64,000 nucleotides of DNA from Lophium mytilinum (Eukaryota; Ascomycota; Dothideomycetes; Mytilinidiales; Mytilinidiaceae): contig MU004194.1 in NCBI GenBank assembly GCA_010093605.1, positions 915,793 through 979,792 of the forward strand, in the 5' to 3' direction. A program made the position numbers and the translations under genes. The notes under the pieces were generated by a model. It did not search any database. It was not told the DNA's origin and saw only the letters and a list, made by a program, of their open reading frames with translations. Shown piece after piece: positions 1-11,580 of this stretch (within the stretch, counting starts at the first letter, position 1; each line of letters starts with the position of its first letter).

Positions 1-1331
1 ATGGCATCCAGAATTGGGCCAATCATAGCATAATACTGAGAGGGTAGCTCTCCCTTAGCTTTCTTCAGCTTCCGGAAGAAAGTAAGAAGGTCGGTCAAGG
101 ACGGAATGACCGTTGAGCAAATCTCGTCGTATTCGTCAGAGAAGAACCGGAGCAGATGGGGGATAAAGAGCTGACACAGCTCATCCGCGAGCTGTCTTGT
201 TCGGTCGTCTACTGAGTCGTTGTCCAGCACTTTTACGATGTCGAAGACGGTCATGTTGACAAGCTTTGCCACTGTCTCTGCGAGGTCAGTGTCGTAAGTT
301 GAGGTAGTTCTGAGCTCGGAGAGCGCCGGACTACTGATTAACTGCCCAACCACGTTCCCGAGATTGAGGAATAGTATCAGCTCGATCTTGTCGGCAGGTT
401 TCATCTTCTTGCCCACAATCTCGGTGAAGGTGTCGATTGCTGCGTCTCGGACCTTTCCCTCGGGACTCTCAGGAGAAGATATCCCCTGTTGCCCCGCCAT
501 TTCGAGGAAATTGGTGATCATGGCCTCGTTGACGATGAGAGAGATTTCAGTCCAGCTAACCCACCGGCTGACGGTTCTCAGGCACATCTCGACGATCATC
601 AGGTCAATCTGTCTCCACTTTGCAAGAATCTCCTGCCACGAGACGGCAATTTTCTGGGCGTCCCTTGCCCGGACTAGATCCTTGAGGTCGGTATTGCGTC
701 TCTGCTCCTCCGAGGATCTCGAGACAAGAACATCCGCGATCTCATCATTGACTTGGCTGAGCATCCGCATGTATAGTATGGTTCCAGCAACATTGACACT
801 GCCAATAGCCGTCGAGTCCCCAGCGAGTGCCCGGAAATCGTCGAAGAAGGTATGCCAGCTAGACGGATACAATGAAGCGAAGAGGTATGTCATGGTCTGC
901 GTGAGCTTGTTTTGGATGTGTGCCGTGTCGACGGTGTCCTGTCGAGAGCCAGGAGTGTACATTTGTCGAATGTAGCCCATGAGGTTGTCCTTGATATAGC
1001 CCAGACTCTCGGCGTCCAGCCGGTGCTCCTGGACGGCATTGTTGACCACCTCCAGGGAGAAGTGACGCACTACTTCAAGAGGCCGAGGGTCGCGGGTGAA
1101 CAGGACTAAGCAGACCTGCCAGGCGGTGGGGTCGGCCCGCAGCTGGTTGAGGAATTCGAGGGCTTGGGCGCGGAGGTTTTGGATGTTTGGGTCGGGAGAG
1201 GGGTTCCAGGCGATCTCGATGGCATTTTCGACCTGCTGTAAAAGCAGTCAAGTCAGCGGATTGACGTTACAGGTGAGGGGGATTCGGAGGGGTGACACGA
1301 GAGGTGTCTGAGAGCATACCTGGGCGTCCAT
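1..1331 (-). CDS. LOS1: Exportin-T (tRNA nuclear export receptor), N-terminal part, cut by window start
   Basis: Karyopherin-beta family exportin that carries mature tRNA out of the nucleus with Ran-GTP. The gene reads leftward from an ATG at 1331-1329. Exon 1 (1331-1320) encodes MDAQ. A GTATGC donor and a CAGCAG acceptor follow, then a long open exon from 1232 to the window edge. Its first residues, VENAIEIAWNP, and the later stretch ALEFLNQLRADPTAWQVC match the conserved N-terminus of fungal Los1/Xpo-t. About 415 residues are visible, rich in amphipathic helices as expected of HEAT repeats; the C-terminal half lies outside the window. The tandem CAGCAG acceptor allows MDAQV or MDAQQV; family memory favours the former. 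Homology is from recognition, not a search. Confidence 0.9.
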
Positions 1332-2094
1332 GGTACACGACCACGACGAGGACGAAGTTTGCGGAGAGGTCGCTTAGGGAGCTGCGGTACCGTCCCCACG
1401 AAGGACACGCAGACGGGAGGTGGGTTGGTGGTGGTGGTGGAGGCTGGGGTATTTTATTTGCTACCGGGTCATTGGACGGAGGTCCAGCATCGTAATTCTA
1501 GCGGAGTAGATCGAGCAGGCGACAATTCACCTGCACGAGGCGCTGTCAGTCAGGTGTGCCAGCGGTTCACGTGTCGGATTTAGTTGAACACACGGTTTCC
1601 GAGGGCTGCGTTTGGATGGAGTGCGTTCTTTGTCGTCGAGTCTGGCGGTCAGGGTGTGGTGCAAGTGGGATGTCGAACCGGACCCTCTCGCGTGTCTTAA
1701 AAGCTTCTCTGGTGGCTTTTGCCCGACATCGTCACCCCGTGCTGCCTTGTAATAGGTATGCCTCCTCTCTCGCGATATGGAAGTCTAGTAGCAGACACCT
1801 TAAGTTCCCACCTATAAAGAAGCTATAAAAGGACATGTTTCACGGTCTATCAAGAGTATATAATTTTCAACCCTCTTTTATACTGCTACTTAAGACTCCT
1901 AAGTACAACTTTAGGGATCAATCTAACTCATATAATATAAATGCTGAGACTGTAAAGCAGAGTACCGCTATAGATTAGGATACTTACCTTTAGTTTGCCT
2001 TTCTACCCAAACGCTATCAACTTGTAAGATGAAGTCACAGTAAGGACCTCGTAGATGGAAATTAAAGGTCGGCTTGATTAATGGGGACAAATCC
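1332..2094. other. Intergenic: LOS1 upstream region and an AT-rich tract
   Basis: No supported gene. The LOS1-proximal part holds a short GGT-repeat run near 1421-1441. From about 1800 to 2060 the sequence turns clearly AT- and TA-rich compared with its surroundings, which could be the remains of a RIP-mutated insertion. A short minus-strand ORF there (1968-2168) has no family I recognise. Confidence 0.5.
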
Positions 2095-3541
2095 TTAAGG
2101 GAAGGCCTCGTGTGCCGAGCTATGCTCCAGGTCCTCGATCTGAGCGTAACAAGAATCACCTTGGTCATTCGCCCATTCTTGAGAAAACCATAAGTTCATG
2201 TCCATGTCCTGCGCTCTGGGGCTGCTTAGCCGTAGAACACCCGCGACCATCTCACAAACGTCGTCTCGCGATAAGCCTCTTGCGAACCCAATGTGGAACC
2301 TCCTGACGAGTTCGCTAGAGCTAGCATATGTCGCCAGATCTGCTCGCTGTAGATCTTGCAGCGCCCTGAAGAGCTCTCGGTCGGCCTCTGTAACACCCGC
2401 ATTTCGTGAGTAGAGGGTTTGAAAGTCTGCCGTCAATAAAGAGGGCCCAAATGCCTCGCACGCCGGCACGGTTCGAGCAAACTGCCAGTCAATTATACCG
2501 ACGATGTTGTGTTCCTCGTCCACGAGTAAATGGTCGCCTTTGTCGTTAACTTGTTTCAGAAAAAAGGCATTTCCGGACGTGTTTGAGCAGAGCTCGTGGT
2601 TATGCTGGCGCAGCAATTGGTAAAATAGAAATGCTTCCTTCGGATATGTGTGGTAGAGTTGTCCATCTGCAATAAGATCAAGGTGCTGATCGGCAATAGT
2701 TGCGAAATAGTCAGCGTCAGTACGGAAAGGGCCGTATCGACCCAAGGTGATGAATCGATGACTGGCAACTGCTGCAACTTCGAAGGCCCCGTTTCTGTCT
2801 AGTAGCAGCGAGCCAGCTTTTTTAAAAGGGTGGTTACTGATCTCCACCAGAATGCCGGCAAACTGTCTCAGAACACGATTCCTCTGGTTTCCAGTGGCGA
2901 TGGACGAATCGTATGGGTTTCCGGGAAGTGCTTGCATGAGCAAGTAATTGACACCAACATGGTTGGCGGGGTCAGATAAGAAGCCGAAACCGAACGCTCT
3001 TGGGGCAGGCACTTTTGTTGTCTCCAAGAATTTCAGTGTTGCATACTCGCTGCTGACGAAGTATTCTACCAAAGTTGCCGGGATAGAACTGAAGTCGCTT
3101 CTTGGGATCCGAACCAGCCACTTTTCGCCGTCGTCGAAGTCTATCCAGGCGTGGTAGTTGGGGCAGCCCATAATTGCTCCATCTCCGACATGCTTTCCAG
3201 GACGAAAGGTACAGTGCTTCCCTTCATTGAGTGTGCTTGCGATCTGTACAAGCTCAGACTTGTCGATACGGGATATAAGCTCCTCCACTTCATCGTCATT
3301 CGCCTTTTACCAAGCTTGGTCATCTAGCTGTAGGAGCGATATGTAGTCAGTGCATAGATAACGTAGACAAATAATTAAACGAACTCACCTCAGAGATGGA
3401 AGGACACCGATGAAACTGTCGTGACTGATGTTTGGCGCAAAGATGGCTCTCGCAATGTGCGCAACTGAGTGCACGAACAGCAGGTTTACCGCAGTGTTCA
3501 ATGGTGCATGTCGCAAAGCGTGGGACTATTGAGTTCTTCAT
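2095..3541 (-). CDS. Aminoglycoside-phosphotransferase-like (APH fold) protein with N-terminal zinc finger
   Basis: The large exon (3303-2095) encodes an APH/choline-kinase-like fold. Visible parts are a nucleotide-lobe stretch (GEKWLVRIPR), the segment around VNDKGDHLLVDEE, and the metal-binding IIDWQFAR. Exon 1 (3541-3389, ATG at 3541) encodes a Cys/His finger, CTIEHCGKPAVRALSCAHC onward to HRCP, the arrangement I know at the N-terminus of this fungal phosphotransferase family. A GTGAGT donor starts the intron at 3388. The best acceptor (CTACAG, exon from 3327) leads into an in-frame TAA seven codons later. A weaker AAAAG acceptor at 3304 skips it and keeps the frame. Family members usually show HxD where this protein has QVN, so catalysis is doubtful. 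It may be a pseudokinase or a decaying gene; the substrate is unknown. Confidence 0.7.
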
Positions 3542-3681
3542 AGTGCTAGTATCTTGGTGCTTGAACAATACGTTGTGGGGAGCTGATAGTGTGAAGATTG
3601 CGAATAACGAAGGAGTAGCTCACTTAAGCGAGGCTCGTAAAGGGTTAAGGCGGCGAGTTCAAAGTGTTGATTCCGGTATCC

Positions 3682-3689
3682 TATATATA
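3682..3689 (-). promoter_or_regulatory. TATA-like box for the phosphotransferase-like gene
   Basis: TATATATA lies about 140 nt upstream of the ATG at 3541, a usual distance for a fungal TATA element plus 5' UTR. It sits just beyond the 3' end of the FGH gene. Sequence pattern only. Confidence 0.35.
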
Positions 3690-3785
3690 CATCCTTCCCC
3701 TTTCCAATCTATAACTTTTCCTTACTAGTGGAACTGCTTCTGCACCTGTCAGCCGCCGCAACAGAGCTGCCGGGCGACCGACTTA

Positions 3786-4812
3786 CTAGGCAAACAGATA
3801 CTTCGCAGCGTGCGCGACGTGATCGTCTGCAAACGACGCCATGAAAAAGTAGCTGTGGTCGTAATCCGGCTGCATCCGCAGCGTAACTCCGCTATCATTT
3901 CCCGCCTCCTTCGCCGCCTCTATGAAGTTTTCCGGTAGCAGTTGCTTTTGCTTGTAGAAGTTGTCGCCAGTGCCCTAGATAATCGTTAGTTACCAGCCTG
4001 GAGTTATGGACACAAAGAAGGTTCGTTGAGTACGCACCACATCGATGAGCAGATTCAGGGGCCCCTCCCACTTCTTCACCAGCTCTGTCGCGTCGTGGTC
4101 CGCCCATTTCGCCTGCTGGTCCTCTCCGAAGTATCCTTTGAACGCTTTCTGGCCCCACGGGCAGTTGATGGGGTTGGCGATGGGCGCGAATGCCGATACA
4201 GACTTGTACATGCCGGGATTCTTCAGGAACTGCATGGTCTGCTGTCAGCTAATGCGTTCCAGTTGCGTCCGGGAACACTGACCAGTGTCAAAGCGCCGTG
4301 TCCGCCCATACTATGTCCTGTAATGCTGACTTTGCTGGAGTCCAGCTGGTCGAAGGAGGAGAACAGCACCTTTGGGAGCTCCTCGGTGATGTAGCTGTAC
4401 ATCTTGTAGCCTTTGCTCCAAGGGTCTTTTGTTGCGTCTACGTAGAAGCCGGCGCCAGTTCCGAAGTCCCATCCCTCGTCTTCACCTTCAATCTTCAGTC
4501 CTCCTGCAACGGTGTTAGCTTGGCCCTTGTAATGGTTCAGGTAGGCGTGCTTGGGCTAGTGTCTGGGTAGACGACGGCAATACCCTTCTCGCTCGCGCCA
4601 TGCTGGAAGAACCCCTTTTCTGCGCAATTGTCTCCGGTGCAGGTCAGACCAGATAAGTAGAACAGTACTGGAACTTTCGTGCCGGACTTCGCAGCTTGAG
4701 GAGGCAAGTAGAGGTTAAGAGCCATGTCGCAGTTCGTGCTAGTGGCTTTGTGTGTCAGTTTCAGCAGCTTGCCGCCGAACGAGGCAATGGTAGCTGTAGT
4801 GGTGAACGACAT
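3786..4812 (-). CDS. S-formylglutathione hydrolase (esterase D family)
   Basis: Hydrolyses S-formylglutathione to formate and glutathione, the second step of glutathione-dependent formaldehyde detoxification in the cytosol. Four exons (4812-4551, 4503-4283, 4229-4038, 3974-3786) give 287 residues, normal for the family. Visible hallmarks are [19 protein letters not shown] near the N-terminus, the nucleophile elbow [10 protein letters not shown] with the catalytic Ser, [20 protein letters not shown], and the C-terminal catalytic His in [11 protein letters not shown]. The ATG at 4812 begins [15 protein letters not shown], a typical start. Intron 1 (4550-4504) has a GC donor, not GT; only this boundary joins SP to [11 protein letters not shown] in frame. 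Introns 2 and 3 are standard GT-AG. Confidence 0.95.
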
Positions 4813-5185
4813 GATGAACGTGAGTATAGTAGAAGAGTAGTGAGAGGTGCGTTGGGTGCAATTGAGCAATTAAGAGAGACTCGAGGTTGTGACGGAGCTT
4901 TTGTTACCAGTGGCACCTTTCTGACGTCTCATATGCGGGGCATCTTTGCCTACCCCACTTCCTACTTTGTTCACTAAAAGGAGCAATAAATCCCGACGTC
5001 GAGTCTGCAAGGGGAAATCTTTCGATATAGCATAGACAGAGTGAGCTTTCGCTAAGTTTGATATCAGTTGTACAGGAAGTGCCAGTCAGAAATCTGGTAC
5101 TCCGTTTCAAAACGCCTCCAGGATTATCGCCTGATCCTATTTTGTCAACCCCCAAAACTCCTTAGATGCAACTAAAGTCGGCGTA
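4813..5185. other. Intergenic between FGH and RPB6 (both minus strand)
   Basis: About 370 nt that must hold the FGH promoter and the RPB6 3' end. No clear TATA box, repeat or small gene seen. Confidence 0.5.
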
Positions 5186-5924
<739 letters not shown>

Positions 5925-7089
5925 GTTGAGTGATTGCGAATTGGCTCTAGCTGGAGAGCTGCTTGTGAAAGGGTTTCTAGGAGTAGTGGAGTTGTGGGGT
6001 GGTTGTGAGGTGGCCGGGCGCAATGAAAGAATGCCGCAACCGCTTCCTCGAGAGCTTGAAAAAGAACGCGCCAAGAGATCGGCGAATGGTTTTACCGGAC
6101 GCACGGACAAAGGACATTCACTTTTACTCACCTCAGTATGCTTATGCCCATTGTTTAAGATATGCTTACCGTCACCGTAGTCAAAACCATCCTCCGGATC
6201 TGTATTCCCGCACTCTACGGGAGCGGACATAGCGTTGGCAATCAACCAATTCAGTGAAACAACGAGAAGTTGTCTCTGAGCTCGGGACAGTCTAAATTGG
6301 AGGATTCTGTTCTGTATGGAAATATTGCTCACACGTTGCGCTGTAGTACCGTTTCATGTCGGATTATAAGGTCACATGAAATGATTGCCATGATAAATCC
6401 TACTTCGAAAATGTATCACCCTATTCTTTCAGTCATTCATGAATCCCTGTTATACTACTTGTTTGACGTTCGTCCAACATCAAATAGATAAAAATGTTGC
6501 CCATCAAGCTGAAGAATAACGAAGATGCTAGGGCGAACTTCCAAAAGTGTCCATCCCCCTAGTTTCCATTTCTATCTATCCGACTAGAAGATGTTCCAAG
6601 TCAGAGCTCTTAAAAAACATGTTTGTTAAATACAAGAGTGTCGAATAGCGGCTTCATGCTCCTTTAGCATAGCAATGCCGTCCCAAGCTAGCAAATCCAA
6701 TATCCACGGGCCGTAACTCCAGCGTGTACATACAAGACGGAAAAAGACATTAACCGTTACAAGGAAATCGATTGCGCAGGGAAGGAGCCTTGCTCGACTC
6801 GTTGCTGGTATGAGGATGCCTCAAAAGCTCTTTCGTTGAAGGGTGGGTGATGAAGGAAAACGCCGGTTCGATGCGAATGCAGTATGCCGATGCGGGGTAT
6901 GTGCATACGTCTGACAGATAGGGGAACAAAAGCTGAATCCATCCAAAAGAAAGCTCACAGAGCTAGGTGAATTGAAAATGCGGGTGGGGAACTGAATCGT
7001 GTTGAGCTGAAGCTGGTGCCGGTCCAAAATCTCTCGTCTCGTCATTTGTTATCTTTCATCTTAATAGTAGGCTGCCGGATACTTGATCT
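5925..7089. other. Intergenic upstream of RPB6
   Basis: Holds the RPB6 promoter and the 3' flank of the gene at 7090-9046. The RPB6 frame stays open upstream to about 6330, but this looks like chance. No other gene, repeat or RNA recognised. Confidence 0.5.
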
Positions 7090-9046
7090 CTACCCTGATC
7101 GCTTTCTAACCTTCTCCATCTTCGACTCCCATAGCACGACGCCTGGTCCACTGCTCACGCGGGAGCGCGTTCGCGAATCTTTGCTGCTGAAGTTCGAGTC
7201 TTTCAAAGCGCGAATATTGCGGTTAGGCACTCTTTCGAGGTTTGCGCGGCAGCCTGAACATATCCGCAGAGCGCACCATGTGCAAGTCCACCGCTCACTT
7301 GGCTCGTCTTTGTAACACAGCATGCATGACACAGGACAGGCAGTATTTTTTCCAGGGTGGAAACGAGCGTGGTTATGGTAGCAGTCTGTGTGCGTAATCG
7401 TGATATGTGGGGCGTTGGACGTAGCAGGGCGGTTGTTGTTCAGAGATGAAAGCATCGATGAGCGCTTCCTCTGTAGCTCCTGCATTTTTGGGGAGAGGGG
7501 CGAATAAAGTGGCTCATCTTCGCTCGTCTCGCGGGACTGTGTTGTTGTGTTCATTACACTCGCGATGGGCGTTGCGATGGGAGAAGGCGTGGGCGAGGGT
7601 GTGATGGTGTTCAGATACGCTCGTGCGTTTTGGAGTCCGGAAGAAGCCTGGAAGTTGATTCGTCAGCGTGCTTGCATGCATAGCTGAATCTCGGGGCAGC
7701 CAACAAGAAGAACGAGAACGGGTTGCAGGTACGGGGTCTACGGTGCGGGGGTTCACGTACTTTGAAGATGTCGAAGCCCGTGCTGCTTTTCCCCCGGTAG
7801 TGCTTGGATACGGGCGGCGGTCCGGCTTTCGGGCTTGGTGATCGATCGCGGAGGCCGTATTTGGAGGGGGACTCTTCTGGTACAGGACTGGGCGATGGAA
7901 GAGATGGAAGCAGAGAAGCCTTTGGTTCTGGGGTTGGAGGTCCGGTCGTGTCCACGGATGTGCTGCCCGTTCTGCCTGTGGCTCTTGAGGTGCCAGCTCG
8001 AGATGTACCAGCTAGCGAGGTGACGTTGGTTGGCGTCGTCGAAGAGTAGTCGGTGGCATTCGACTGAGTTTGCGCATGTGATGGAAGTGTACTGGGTGAC
8101 GTGGAAGCTCCAATGCTTCGCTGGTCGATTGGACTTTGCTGGTCGACTGAACTTCCTTGCTCAACAGGCTTTTTGTGCCTCAAGCCCGTTCTGGAGAGAG
8201 TATCACCAAGCGTGGGGTACTTCTTTGCTCCGGGGCCCTTGGGAGCGGGGACTGGACGTCGCTTGAAGACGCTGCCCTTGGGCGACGTCGCTTTCTCTTC
8301 CTTATCATTTGCGAACTTGGAATCCTTGTTGCCCATCTGAGGCCTGAGCGACGACTTTGCGGGCGGCGGCGGTGGCAGATCTGGTATTCCTGGCAGCGGG
8401 CGGTCCTGGAGTTGTGGTGGATGTGCAACAGTAGTAGATGACGCGTTGGTAAGCTTTGTGGATGATGGTAGGACGGCAGTGGCACCGTTGCTTATGGTGA
8501 GCTTGAGGGAGGGGGGAGTTTTGTTTCGTGTGAGAGAACGAGAGAGGATAATAGTGGGTTCCTGCTGCGTCTGCGGCTTCGTGCTTGCCTCGTCCACTGG
8601 CACGTGTCAGCAATCACTCTTGGCCGAACAATGGCAAGACTTTATCTTGAGCCACCAGAAGTGCTCAGAGGCCGTGTTTCGGGCGAAGCGGAGCTCCCAC
8701 CGCTCACAGTCCCCAACCCGACCTCAAGTGATCAATCTTTCTGAGTCCTAAAACACGGACGCGTGCAGATACAGGCGAACATAAGACGAAACTGAGACTA
8801 CGAAATTGGCTATTCACCTCGAAGCTGGAAGCGCATGAAATATGGCAGCGGCTTGTCGTCTTTGGGGGGAGGCGGCGGAAGGTCTTTGATGGACGGCAGC
8901 GGTGGCAGGTCGCGCACGGGAGAGACTGCATACGGCGACGAATTTCCGTTCTCCCAGGAGCTGCCGTAGTCGTTCAACAGAGTACTAATTACGTCGTGTC
9001 GGGAAGCGGGTGCCAGTCCACCACCCATGGTCATTACCGCGGTCAT
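7090..9046 (-). CDS. Disordered protein with a C-terminal Cys-rich (zinc-finger-like) domain, function unknown
   Basis: Three exons (9046-8818, 8596-7761, 7647-7090) give 540 residues. Junctions use GTGAAT/CCAG and GTACGT/CCAG and keep one frame. The N-terminus reads MTAVMTMGGGLAPASRHDV, followed by proline clusters (DLPPLPSIKDLPPPPPK, IPDLPPPPP), and a long Ser/Thr/Pro-rich disordered middle. The end holds a compact Cys/His block: THTDCYHNHARFHPG, then CPVSCMLCYKDE, WTCTWCALRICSGCR. That spacing suggests metal binding. Proline clusters could bind SH3 or EVH1 domains (inference). I do not recognise a named family; similar conserved hypotheticals occur in filamentous ascomycetes. It is followed by RPB6 on the same strand, with no functional hint. 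Confidence 0.75.
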
Positions 9047-10179
9047 GGCTGCAGTGTGGCGCGTTGGATATATGTAGTCGCAAGAGGTGCCAGAAAGTTC
9101 ACAATGAGGCAGACAGAAGGAAGTGAAGGGAATTAGAGATTACTTAGTGCACGCGGCCAGTGTAGTATTCCCATCAGACGGAAGATGCGGGCGTGTGGGA
9201 TAAAGTGGGATGCCCCTGGGGGTAGGGCTGAGATGGCGATGCACGGGAGCATGGAGCCAATGAGACGGCTGGTGTTTGACCTCTCCGACGGCCAGCTCGT
9301 GTCGCACACCCATGATGGCGCCCGTTGCTATCGTGCATCCCTGCGGGTTGCCAGGAACGCCCTCCAAAGCTACGCATGTCGCCCCGTTAGCTGTCAGAGG
9401 AAGCCTGCCGCGCCCCAGCAATCTCCGCTCCGCCGCCGCTCCCGCGCCTTTCTCCAGAGATCGTGGGAGCATCTGATCGATGTGCGAAGGCGCCATGATG
9501 AAGATGTGCAGGGCGGCAGCAAACCAGACGCCTCAGGAGGCATGTCGGAGGTGGTGAGCGCTGAACGGTTTCGGGGGCGCGAAGGGGTTGCTGAACGTTC
9601 CGAGGTTTCGTGTCTGATGCAAGGGGATCCATCCGAGGGCCCATTCGAGGGCACTCCTTCTCGTGATAAAACTCCACGTGACGGCTGTCTGTTTCATGCC
9701 ATCCGAACGGGTCACCGACGAGGAAATGCGCCTATTCTTACCGGCTTGGCACCAACACCCTTGTCTTCTTCAATTTTCCTCGCATTCACGGATGCATGGA
9801 TGGTGAATAGTGATGAGAAATTAATATATTATTGGTGGCTACACCCATAGGCGCATCCATCAGGAAAGTAATGTGGTATCATACGACTTCTAGTAAATCA
9901 AAAAGACCAGATCAAAAGTATCCGTGGCATGGAATCGGCGGCTGGAGGTGCCCGTTCATATCATCCACACGTCGAAGCTTTTCCCAACGCCGGCCGGGAG
10001 GCGCCCCCGGTTGGGCCTCCCAGGCTCCGAATTCCATTCATCCACTGTAACCCCTTGCGCCGTCGCTGATGTGTCCTGGATCAGGTGCTGAAAATCAAAT
10101 GTACAGTGTAAAGCAGAGAGCGTGCCTGGTGACCGCTTTGTGGAGACCAATGGAGTAAATGCGTAGTTGCGTTGCTATC
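9047..10179. other. Intergenic, no supported gene
   Basis: About 1.1 kb holding the promoter of the 7090-9046 gene and the 3' flank of the DUF7729 gene. Overlapping ORFs on both strands (for example 9185-9850 plus) show no domain, and splice signals do not extend them. Confidence 0.45.
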
Positions 10180-11580
10180 TCACAGCATATATGCGAGAAG
10201 CATCATCCAGAGCGCGAGTAGTGGAGTCAGACCGCCTCCAATACCGCCTGCACCACCCTTCAGTGGAGCTGCGGTTTGGTTGACGAACGTTGGCCCGCAT
10301 CCGACGTCGATCTGCTGGGCGGCATCGCCATAAGTTTGACTGATCGGCTGCGTCGTGTTACCGGCGAACGATGAGAAGATGGCCATGGTGTCCTGGAGAC
10401 ATGTGCTGCATGTGGGTCGAGAGGAGCCGGGGAGCGAGACGCCGAGGGGGAGGTAGAACGGATACGAGTCCACTACAGCGGTGGTGTTGGTGATGGCATT
10501 GGCGAAGCCTGCAATTCATTAGTCAAGGCCATATACAACAACGAAAGACGCCTTACAGTAGTTGCCACGAGTATCTCTCAAGCAACCGGCCTGGTAGAGT
10601 GGCTGGTACGCGAGGAAACCGTTGTACGCCTGTAGCACTAGCGGGCTGTCATTCGCGTAGTCTACCGCGCAATTGCTCTCGTTCTTGATGGCGCGCCCAA
10701 ACTCATTCATCACCGCCGCGCACTTGTGGAAGTCGACTTTGCATGTCGCGTCCAGGGTCTGCGTGATACGGACAAAAGACTTGGAGGCATCGAAAAAGGC
10801 GCTTGAAGTCTGCAGCTGTCAGCGCTGGCGTCATGCGTTTCAAGTCACGCAACATACCTGGAGGAGGAGCGAGAACGGATGGCAGTCGGTGAAGGTGGAG
10901 TTAGAGAGGAAGGTCTGGAAGAAGTTCTGGCAAGACGAGGTAAAGTTGTTGCTCAGCACGGCGTCGAATGGCTCCGGCATTGAGGTAAGGGTCGTGGTGG
11001 CTTTGGGGTCGGTCGTCAGGGAGCTCGCGCTCGCGGAGGAGGCAGGCTTCTCCGTTGCGGTGGGCGATTGCGAGTCGGCAGAAGAGGTCGTATGGGCATG
11101 GTCCCGCGCGAGCAGATGCATGCGAGGAGGCGGCTCGCTGCGATCGAGGAAAAGAAGGCCGTCAAAGCTGGAGGGCAAGTCGACACTGGCCACGAGCGCG
11201 GATCGATGCCGATCACCATGTGCGTCGCTCGCGACGACGGGTCCACAGAGCAGGGTCAACGTTACCAGCACGACCAGGAAGAGCAGCGCGCTGGGTCTGA
11301 AGGATTGCGTCCACACGGGCCGTCGGCGGTTGATATAGATGTTCGAGGCGGTCCCAGGTGGAGCGTGTTGTTTCGAAGGTTGCGTCTCTACGCACGGGCA
11401 GGCCCGCTCATGGTGCGACACGGGCGTGTCTTGACCTGCACCTGCAGCCCATGCGGCTCTCTCCTCCCGCCACTTCCTAGGAACACGATATGCTAGCTGT
11501 TGTCTCTCCGGCCAAGGGCGGCTTCTTCTGCACGACGACGAAGCGCGGTTCCGAGAGGTCTTCATTGCACCGACAGGCAT
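10180..11580 (-). CDS. DUF7729-type cell-surface protein, probable GPI anchor
   Basis: Fungal-specific protein with a Cys-rich extracellular domain. Exons 11580-10858, 10809-10557 and 10508-10180 give about 434 residues. The domain is recognisable from MPEPFDAVLSNNFTSSCQNFF, ADYAN-like and LAYQPLYQAGCLRDTRGNYC segments and PTCSTCLQDTMAIF, with regularly spaced cysteines and N-glycosylation sequons. A hydrophobic stretch (ALLFLVVLVTLTLLCGPVVA) lies near residue 85-105, and the protein ends GGGLTPLLALWMMLLAYML, a good GPI-attachment signal. The start is uncertain: 11580 and 11565 are both in-frame ATGs, and the hydrophobic segment sits unusually far in, so it may act as a signal anchor or an extra 5' intron may be missing. 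Role unknown. Confidence 0.8.

Noticed and set aside
5925-6332. N-terminal extension of RPB6
   Set aside because: The frame is open upstream, but the conserved protein begins MSDYGG at 5924 and the extra sequence is unlike any RPB6.
9185-9850. Plus-strand ORF of 221 codons
   Set aside because: No domain, antisense ORFs overlap, and the residue make-up is random-like.
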